This document shows positions 58,249-64,000 of a stretch of 64,000 nt of DNA, in pieces (position 1 is the stretch's first letter; every line of letters starts with the position of its first letter). The position numbers and the translations under genes are program-made. The notes below the pieces were generated by a model. The model saw only the letters and a list, made by a program, of their open reading frames with translations, was not told the origin of the DNA and searched no databases. Origin of the DNA: Acephala macrosclerotiorum (lineage: Eukaryota; Ascomycota; Leotiomycetes; Helotiales; Mollisiaceae); assembly GCA_014904845.1 (NCBI GenBank), contig MU119339.1, positions 62,001 to 126,000 of the forward strand. Direction: 5' to 3'.

Positions 58249-58755
58249 AGGACATAATGAGTATAAAGAGACAGATTTTGAACATACAACCAGTCTCTAG
58301 TTTCAAGTCAAAGTCGTGCATACCCCTCGCGTGGGAAAGCCTTTAGACTAAGATATTCTTAACCGTGGAGAAATTTCGACATGCTAGATCTGTTTACATG
58401 TTGAAGTAAGCAAAGCTGAGAGAGACACTTTGGGATTCAACGGACAACGAGAGAATATTTTTTTGGTGGGGGGGTCATCGAAAAGAAAATCCATTGTATC
58501 CATAGCGTAAGGGTATCAAGTGTATGAGAAACAGACACAGAAAATCGCTCAAGCACCACTGTCCCTCATTCCTCATTCTCCGTTCTTCAAGTTATCACCT
58601 CGTCACTCATCCCTTCATTCTTAGCACCCTTCCAATCCCAGACTCAACTCCAATCCATCAATCCATCATCCATCACCGTCATGAATCATAAGCAGCCTAA
58701 TTAACCCTCTCCCTAATCCCTAATCGCTCAACTCAACTCACACCTAGTTCCAAGC

Positions 58756-61545
58756 CTAAGCAATCCTTAAAACAACCCTCCAGCCCAACGCCCCCGCTTC
58801 CCTCACCGCACACCCAAGGCACCCCCTTCCCCTCCTACTGACCAAAGCATTCCATCCCCTCTCAGCACACAACCCCCTACCCAACACCTCCAAATCACTA
58901 CCAAACCCTCTCCTCTTCGGATGCTGCGCACGAGGACTAGGCAACGGCCTTTGAGAAAACGCTGAGATATCCATTGTCTGATCTGTACAATCTATCACTA
59001 GGACTTTGGGGATGGCGGAGGATGTTGTGTGGGCTGTCGAGTGGAGGGGTTGGTTGAATGGTGATATGGGAGTGGGTGAGGTGAGCGGTGTTTGCGTGGT
59101 TGATGTTGAGGGGGAGAGGATGGATGAGAATGGTGTATTAGAAGGGAGGGTGAGGAGAGATGAGAGGGGGATTTTGGTGTATGTGAATGCTTTGTGTAAA
59201 GGGTGACCTGGGGTTGTGTTAGTTGGGATATTATATAGTAAAGAGAAGGACTTGATGCTACCTTTTGGTGGCTCGGGAGAGGTAGGTGGAGAGGTTGGTG
59301 TTTGGTCGAGGGCTTGGAATGAGGGACTTATTGGCGATTTGAGGATCTCGGTGTGTGGAGATGATACGCAGGGGTGAGCCGTAACGAAGTGAACATCGTG
59401 TAAGAGAGAAATGTTGATTTCTTTCTTGTCCTCCCCGTTGACTGCTACCATAAACCGCATCGAGGCCGAATAAGTGCGTGTTGCTGGCATGTCGCTCGCG
59501 TCCGAGAGAGGGGTTGGATCGTCTTCAGTTGGGGTATCGTGAACCGAGTCGACAATAGCCAGATCCAGAGACTCTAGCGTTACAGAAAGAGGTTGTTGTA
59601 TCGATTCATCCGAAGGCAAGACAAAATCTCCTGCCAAGACAGATGAGATGTCCGCACCTCCAATTACATTACCATCGCGTTCAACAGCTTGCTTCTGCCA
59701 CAGCCTAGGCTTGGGCCCTTTCTTGTCCGGGTCTATTGCAGTGTGAGTGAATAGAGGAGCAAATTGACCATAAAACATACCATCTTGAATGTCCGTATCA
59801 ATGTCGACATCAACCCAGCCCTCACTAGCCCCATTAGGAATTACGTCTGAAGAAATCCAACCCATGCACTCTGTAGCGCCTTTCCTAGCAGCCAAAACTC
59901 TGCCAATAATGGAAGCCGTACTCCAAAAGCTTCTTTCCGAATAAATGAAACCACCATACAAATTTGCCTCCTCGCCAAGTCGGGACATGGCACCAAGATC
60001 ATGCTCCAACAATGTCGATATGAGAAAATGGCTCAGTCCTTCACCAGGTAGTATTAGACCGCTAATGTACGAATTTGAAAGCCAACCAGCAGGGTGGATA
60101 ATTGCAGAAATATTTCTATGAACAGACGGACCGCGCCGAGCTTTAGGTCGTCTATTCGAGAAGTAGGATGATGATCGATTAGTCGACATAGACAAAGGAG
60201 TACCTGTCGGAGTGCCTTGTATGCTATCGGTGATTTTGATGCCATCCGCAGAAATTTTCGTAGTGATATCATCCAAACCTGGCCATGCCATTTTGCGGGC
60301 GAAATGAAGAAGGCCAGAAAGTTGGCGAGCCTGGTGTCTTCCATGGAAGCGAACCCCCGCAAATCCATCTTTAGCAATGGCTTCGGTATGGCCACCGCCT
60401 GTCAAAGTCGCTAGCCACCCAGCAGGTTTCGCCTCTGGAACAGCTTCATGATCAGGCTTCTCGATCCGGATGTTTTCAAGCCAGGCTCTTGCGAGTAGTA
60501 ATGACCACCTCACACTAGTCGTGGCATTTTTGTCGAATTTGTGTATCTCGCTGAGCTTTGGAGCTTCTAGACCATGATCAATGTTCATTGATATGGCGTC
60601 TAGTCGAACGAGGAGCTCACAAGAAAGTAATACCTGAAGCAATAACCAGTACCTCTGTGTTCCTGGCTCATGGATGACCTCGTTGTTGATTTCTATCTCA
60701 TCGCCTTCAGAGTCCGTTGATACCCCCCAAAGAATTTGCCCAAGTCTAATTCTCCATTCAACCAGAGTAAAATCCACCCACACCATGGGAGCAGCAAGAA
60801 CTTTGATTAGGGCCTCAATTTGAACTTGAAGACTATAGGGATCATCAGAGTCCGTTACTCTGGAGGGGGGAAACAACAACTGCGTGAAAAGTTCCGTGTA
60901 GAGCTGGACATTCGGCCGGCGATGCTTCAAAGGATCCTCATGGTAGACTTCACTGACAGACAGTAGTCGATCGATAAGCATGGAGTCGGTGAGAGGTCTT
61001 AGGCCATCTTTTTTATTCAGAAACTTCTTTCGATGTTCAGAAATAACTTCAGGGCTGCCATCTGAATTCTCGTTCGGTATTTCCAGAGCATCAGCGACCC
61101 CCATTTCCAAAGCAGCTTGGTATCCCATGGTCCCCCGCTCGATTCCTTGCATGCTGAGCATATTCGGCCGCTCTCGACACCTTGGCAGGAAATGTGCCCT
61201 ACATTTCTCATGGTGTTCTTTTGTAGCTTCTGGGTTCCTGCTGACTTGTACTGTGATGTGCGGCCATGCCGTAACGCACCCCCAAGCTTCATCTTGAATC
61301 TGGATATGATCTGATAGGTCCCTTATCTCCAAGTTCGTGTTCCACGGAAAAGCCACTGAGGGATGCGGTGCGCCTGTATGATGACCCTCTGAACGAGCAA
61401 AGAACTGAGGAGCTCCTGAGAATATCTTTTGTAGGTCGGGTAGAGCGATGGGAGACATTATTCTTTCGAGCTTGACAGGAGCTTTGACAGGCGGTTCTGC
61501 TGTCTGGGTGTCAGGCGGTGGTGGAGGCGGCAGTGGCTTATTCAT
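58756..61545 (-). CDS. Large conserved-looking fungal protein of unknown function
   Basis: Single exon, 929 residues from the ATG at 61545; the frame stays open to an ATG at 61707, but those 54 codons are low-complexity and look like leader. After a Pro-rich start (PLPPPPPPD) comes a long, well-formed region with no stop or frameshift: AFPWNTNLEIRDLSDHIQIQ, GIERGTMGYQAALEMGVADA, WLATLTGGGHTEAIAKDGF, FHGRHQARQLSGLLHFARKM and AGWLSNSYISGLILPGEGLS. A Ser/Thr/Pro-rich part (about 700-860) then leads to a basic C-terminus (GRGLCAERGWNALVSRRGRG). I recognise no domain. No signal peptide or clear membrane helix from this start. It is convergent with the GT90 gene. Confidence 0.72.
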   Translation of the reverse strand: MNKPLPPPPPPDTQTAEPPVKAPVKLERIMSPIALPDLQKIFSGAPQFFARSEGHHTGAPHPSVAFPWNTNLEIRDLSDHIQIQDEAWGCVTAWPHITVQVSRNPEATKEHHEKCRAHFLPRCRERPNMLSMQGIERGTMGYQAALEMGVADALEIPNENSDGSPEVISEHRKKFLNKKDGLRPLTDSMLIDRLLSVSEVYHEDPLKHRRPNVQLYTELFTQLLFPPSRVTDSDDPYSLQVQIEALIKVLAAPMVWVDFTLVEWRIRLGQILWGVSTDSEGDEIEINNEVIHEPGTQRYWLLLQVLLSCELLVRLDAISMNIDHGLEAPKLSEIHKFDKNATTSVRWSLLLARAWLENIRIEKPDHEAVPEAKPAGWLATLTGGGHTEAIAKDGFAGVRFHGRHQARQLSGLLHFARKMAWPGLDDITTKISADGIKITDSIQGTPTGTPLSMSTNRSSSYFSNRRPKARRGPSVHRNISAIIHPAGWLSNSYISGLILPGEGLSHFLISTLLEHDLGAMSRLGEEANLYGGFIYSERSFWSTASIIGRVLAARKGATECMGWISSDVIPNGASEGWVDVDIDTDIQDGMFYGQFAPLFTHTAIDPDKKGPKPRLWQKQAVERDGNVIGGADISSVLAGDFVLPSDESIQQPLSVTLESLDLAIVDSVHDTPTEDDPTPLSDASDMPATRTYSASMRFMVAVNGEDKKEINISLLHDVHFVTAHPCVSSPHTEILKSPISPSFQALDQTPTSPPTSPEPPKGSIKSFSLLYNIPTNTTPGHPLHKAFTYTKIPLSSLLTLPSNTPFSSILSPSTSTTQTPLTSPTPISPFNQPLHSTAHTTSSAIPKVLVIDCTDQTMDISAFSQRPLPSPRAQHPKRRGFGSDLEVLGRGLCAERGWNALVSRRGRGCLGCAVREAGALGWRVVLRIA

Positions 61546-62808
61546 TGGAGAGGTAGACTGCTCGGGCAACTTCGAGAGAGAGGATGGCAGATTACTGGAG
61601 CTCTTGAGGGCTGTCAGCTGGAGAAGACAAAGGAGGACGAAGATCGGAAAGGAATCTTGGAAAAGTTGATGTGGTCCCGAAGGAGGGTTGCAAGTATTCA
61701 GTCTCATACCGCCAATTGACCGCTTCTCCGGCGATTCGTTCTAGATTCCGACGATATCCTGAGAAGGCTGCGGAAGTAGTCGCGCCTCGATTGTCTCCGT
61801 TGCACCTTCTCTGGCGCATCGTGGGCGAGTTGGGCGCCGCTGTCATTTCGAGCCATGTGTTGGCCGTCCCTTCTGGAGCTCTTGAGGAATGAAAAAGCCG
61901 GCATCTTGCAGTAAACACGTCAAACGACAGGAAGGAGAGGGTCTCAAGATCATGGGGACTAATGTAATTAGACATAGACGAAAAAGAAAACAGAGGAGAG
62001 AGAGAAATGAACCTAAACTTGGGGTCTACATGCAGCAAGCTTCGATTAAAAGTAAAGCCATCTAGTCACGAAGACTCGCTGGCGGCTGGACCATCTCCAT
62101 TGCCGCAGCCAGTCGCTGACCCTGGAACTGGTGGGATGGAAGCAAGGTAGGCGGCAGACAGGTATTGAGAATGGGAAGCAGCTGATGCACACATGGGTTA
62201 CAAGGCGTGGTAGGCCTGTAGGCATACCCAGCGCATTACAGCGGGATTACTGATGCGACGTGACGTTAGACGATGGGTCTTGGCACTGATAAGAGCTGGA
62301 ATCTGGGTATTAGATCGCTTTAGATCCCTACCTTATTTCCAACAAGCCGCAACCCGCCCCCACCTTTTCTCTCACAAACTTGTTTTGTAGAGAGAGTAGA
62401 CCATTTCATTCACAACAAGGTTGGTGAAGCAACCCGGGAGACGATGGTTAGTCCGTCGGCCCGAAAGAGCTGTAATGAGCCTTCACTTGCTGAGGAACGC
62501 GGAGCTCTATCCCTACCAACCTAGATATCTTTCTTTGTTGTACCTGGGTATGAGACTTTGATTTGGCCGGCTGCTGCAGTGATGTTTGAAACTGTCTGCG
62601 GTCCTGTCAGCCTCACCGATGGAAGACAGATTATAAAGCGTGTAATTGGCTGATTACAAAAGCTGAGATCCTTGAACTCAATGCCTTATCAGTGGAAAGT
62701 CAACTCTGCATGTTTTATTTACTTAGCTGCACATTTAAGCTATGAAACAGACCGCTGCTTGATAGCTGTCACAAGGTAGAGAGAAGTGTGTGGGGAAAGT
62801 ATCCTTAT
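61546..62808. other. Intergenic upstream of the large unknown gene
   Basis: Contains open minus-strand ORFs at 61592-62038 that overlap the leader in another frame. They may include an unrecognised first exon, but I cannot splice one with confidence. Confidence 0.4.
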
Positions 62809-63055
62809 TGTACCACGAAAGGAGGATATTCTCCCAGAAGTAACCGCCATGAAAATTAGACCCTCGAAATGCAGAACCATGAAATTCAGATCCCATTGTA
62901 CCACTCAAGTAGGGACATTTTCCCATCCCAAGCAACCGGCCATAAAATCCAGACCCCTCAAACGCAGACCGACGGGTAAAAATGTGAATGCTGAATGTAC
63001 CACGCAAGCTGGGACATTTTCAACCAGCCATAAAATCATATGCCAACGCCGCCAT
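62809..63055. repeat. Degenerate tandem repeat, three units of about 90-100 nt
   Basis: Units begin with TGTACCAC at 62809, 62897 and 62996. Each continues with an AAG, a GGACATTTTC-like block, a CCGCCATGAAAAT/GGCCATAAAATC-like block and a GAC/CAAACGCAG block. Similarity is imperfect and the spacing is 88 and 99 nt. It lies in non-coding DNA. Confidence 0.65.
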
Positions 63056-63229
63056 GCATGGGTATCAACGCTCGAGAAAACCGCCCAACGCCGTAAATCA
63101 GAACGAGTCGCTATGAAGATTTGACGTCATGTACAACCACAAAGATGAACTTGGAGTCAGGAAAGATAACGAGTTCGTGCTTTTTCGTCCGAAGGCGTAA
63201 GAGTTTGAGATCGTCCTATTTTCCTCGAG

Positions 63230-63883
63230 TCAGCTCTCTGTATCCATCCCGTCTTGTGTGATTATCTGTGTTCGAGTCCTTACATCTGGATCCATATCCG
63301 CCACCAATTGTCCCGTAGTATTGACGTACCCCCAAATCATCCTTACAAACTCATCGATGCCCTGCTCTGCGGAAGAAATGGAGACGGCGTCTCCAACGCT
63401 GTTCCCGTTGGAAGCGGCGGTGATGGTAGAAGCAGGACCGGTTGTCGTGGGGGATCGCACGGCCACAGAATTGGCATTCGGTGCGGACGCGGTGCCTTGA
63501 GAAGAAACCAGGAGGGTTGATAATGTCCCCTTGAATGATAGAAGCGTACTCGATGTTCGATCTATCGCCAGCGTTGCTAGGACCCCAGCTTTGGATGATA
63601 AACGCTCCATAGTGTCCGCGACCATAGGTGAAGGTGAAGCTGCCTGTTGTTCCTGAGTTAGAACGTCCTTGAAGTTAAGGGACAATAGGGTTATACTGTA
63701 CGTACCATCTTCATAGCCAAATTCGACGTACAAACAAGCAATGAATAACGCAAAGCGTTGAAGCTCCCAGCAGACGTGGGACAAGCTTGGAGGCTCAGGA
63801 TGATGGTTTTGCTGTACCCGCTTCGCGTTAGCTTCCGTAGTCAGGGGCCAATCGGAGATATGCAGACCCGCGCCGGCCGACAC
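63230..63883 (-). CDS. Doubtful Ser/Thr-rich ORF at the right edge
   Basis: Open for 217 codons, but it begins at a GTG codon. An upstream ATG CCT CGC followed by a GTAAGT donor near 63953 could supply a first exon. The N-terminal part (CWELQRFALFIACLYVEFGY) is followed by a possible intron (GTACGT donor near 63708), and the rest is Ser/Thr/Ala-rich. The alternative frame after that intron also reads like protein (SFTFTYGRGHYGAFIIQSWG), so the true coding frame is unclear. Confidence 0.35.
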   Translation of the reverse strand: MSAGAGLHISDWPLTTEANAKRVQQNHHPEPPSLSHVCWELQRFALFIACLYVEFGYEDGTYSITLLSLNFKDVLTQEQQAASPSPMVADTMERLSSKAGVLATLAIDRTSSTLLSFKGTLSTLLVSSQGTASAPNANSVAVRSPTTTGPASTITAASNGNSVGDAVSISSAEQGIDEFVRMIWGYVNTTGQLVADMDPDVRTRTQIITQDGMDTES

Positions 63884-64000
63884 GGCATGTAGCGAGCACT
63901 AGTTTCGACTAGCTTACAATACGAAAGGATCTTTTACTTACGCGAGGCATTTTATCCGTCGTTCTTTGTTGAATTGTTGTTGTGAAGTTCGTGAGCAAAG

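Noticed and set aside
61592..62038. 148-codon minus-strand ORF upstream of the large unknown gene
   Set aside because: It overlaps the leader of that gene in another frame, is Arg/Ser-rich and has no motif. It could hold a missed first exon, but I could not place splice sites convincingly.
1..64000. CRISPR arrays, rRNA operons, tRNA genes, bacterial operators and terminators
   Set aside because: None seen. The window is clearly fungal nuclear DNA, and the few GTTCGA-like strings do not sit in a tRNA fold.

Overview
The window is nuclear DNA of a filamentous ascomycete (Pezizomycotina; a leotiomycete is my best guess from the style of the proteins, not something I can prove). The evidence is many short GT-AG introns of about 45-130 nt, no operons, Zn(II)2Cys6 and C2H2 transcription factors, HET-type, 2EXR and APH-like fungal families, and single-pass Ser/Thr-rich membrane proteins. 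I rebuilt spliced genes by hand, so exon borders are predictions.

Left part (1-13.3 kb): accessory DNA. It holds two APH-like kinase genes, a DUF7770-type gene, a small gene with an H...NC signature, a HET-domain fragment between two long inverted repeats, and a dead Tc1/mariner-type transposon that carries a further 155-nt insertion. It ends with an apparently intact four-exon Zn(II)2Cys6 regulator.

13.3-18.4 kb: two broken extra copies of primary-metabolism genes lie beside that regulator: an ERG5/CYP61-like P450 with one frameshift, and a heavily damaged adenylosuccinate synthetase. They may be the remains of a small regulated cluster.

18.7-23.5 kb: three apparently intact minus-strand metabolic genes: an acid-ceramidase/NAAA-like amidase, an acyl-CoA thioesterase with a C-terminal SKL made only by splicing a short last exon, and an HD-domain cyanamide-hydratase-like protein.

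24.5-35 kb: mostly decayed, with three disrupted genes for single-pass membrane proteins, one intact relative (33953-35050) and an unrecognised ORF.

35.3-38 kb: POP1, the large RNase P/MRP subunit. 38.3-44.7 kb: gene-poor and decayed, with a frameshifted 2EXR-domain gene.

44.8-61.5 kb: core-like DNA. In order: a 1000-residue C2H2 protein with a predicted GC-AG intron, an amine oxidase divergent from an MFS transporter, a GT90-type glycosyltransferase, and a 929-residue protein I do not recognise. The right edge has a degenerate tandem repeat and a doubtful Ser/Thr-rich ORF.

The overall picture is stable housekeeping blocks separated by tracts where small gene families, mobile elements and duplicated enzymes decay. 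I saw no rRNA, tRNA or CRISPR array.
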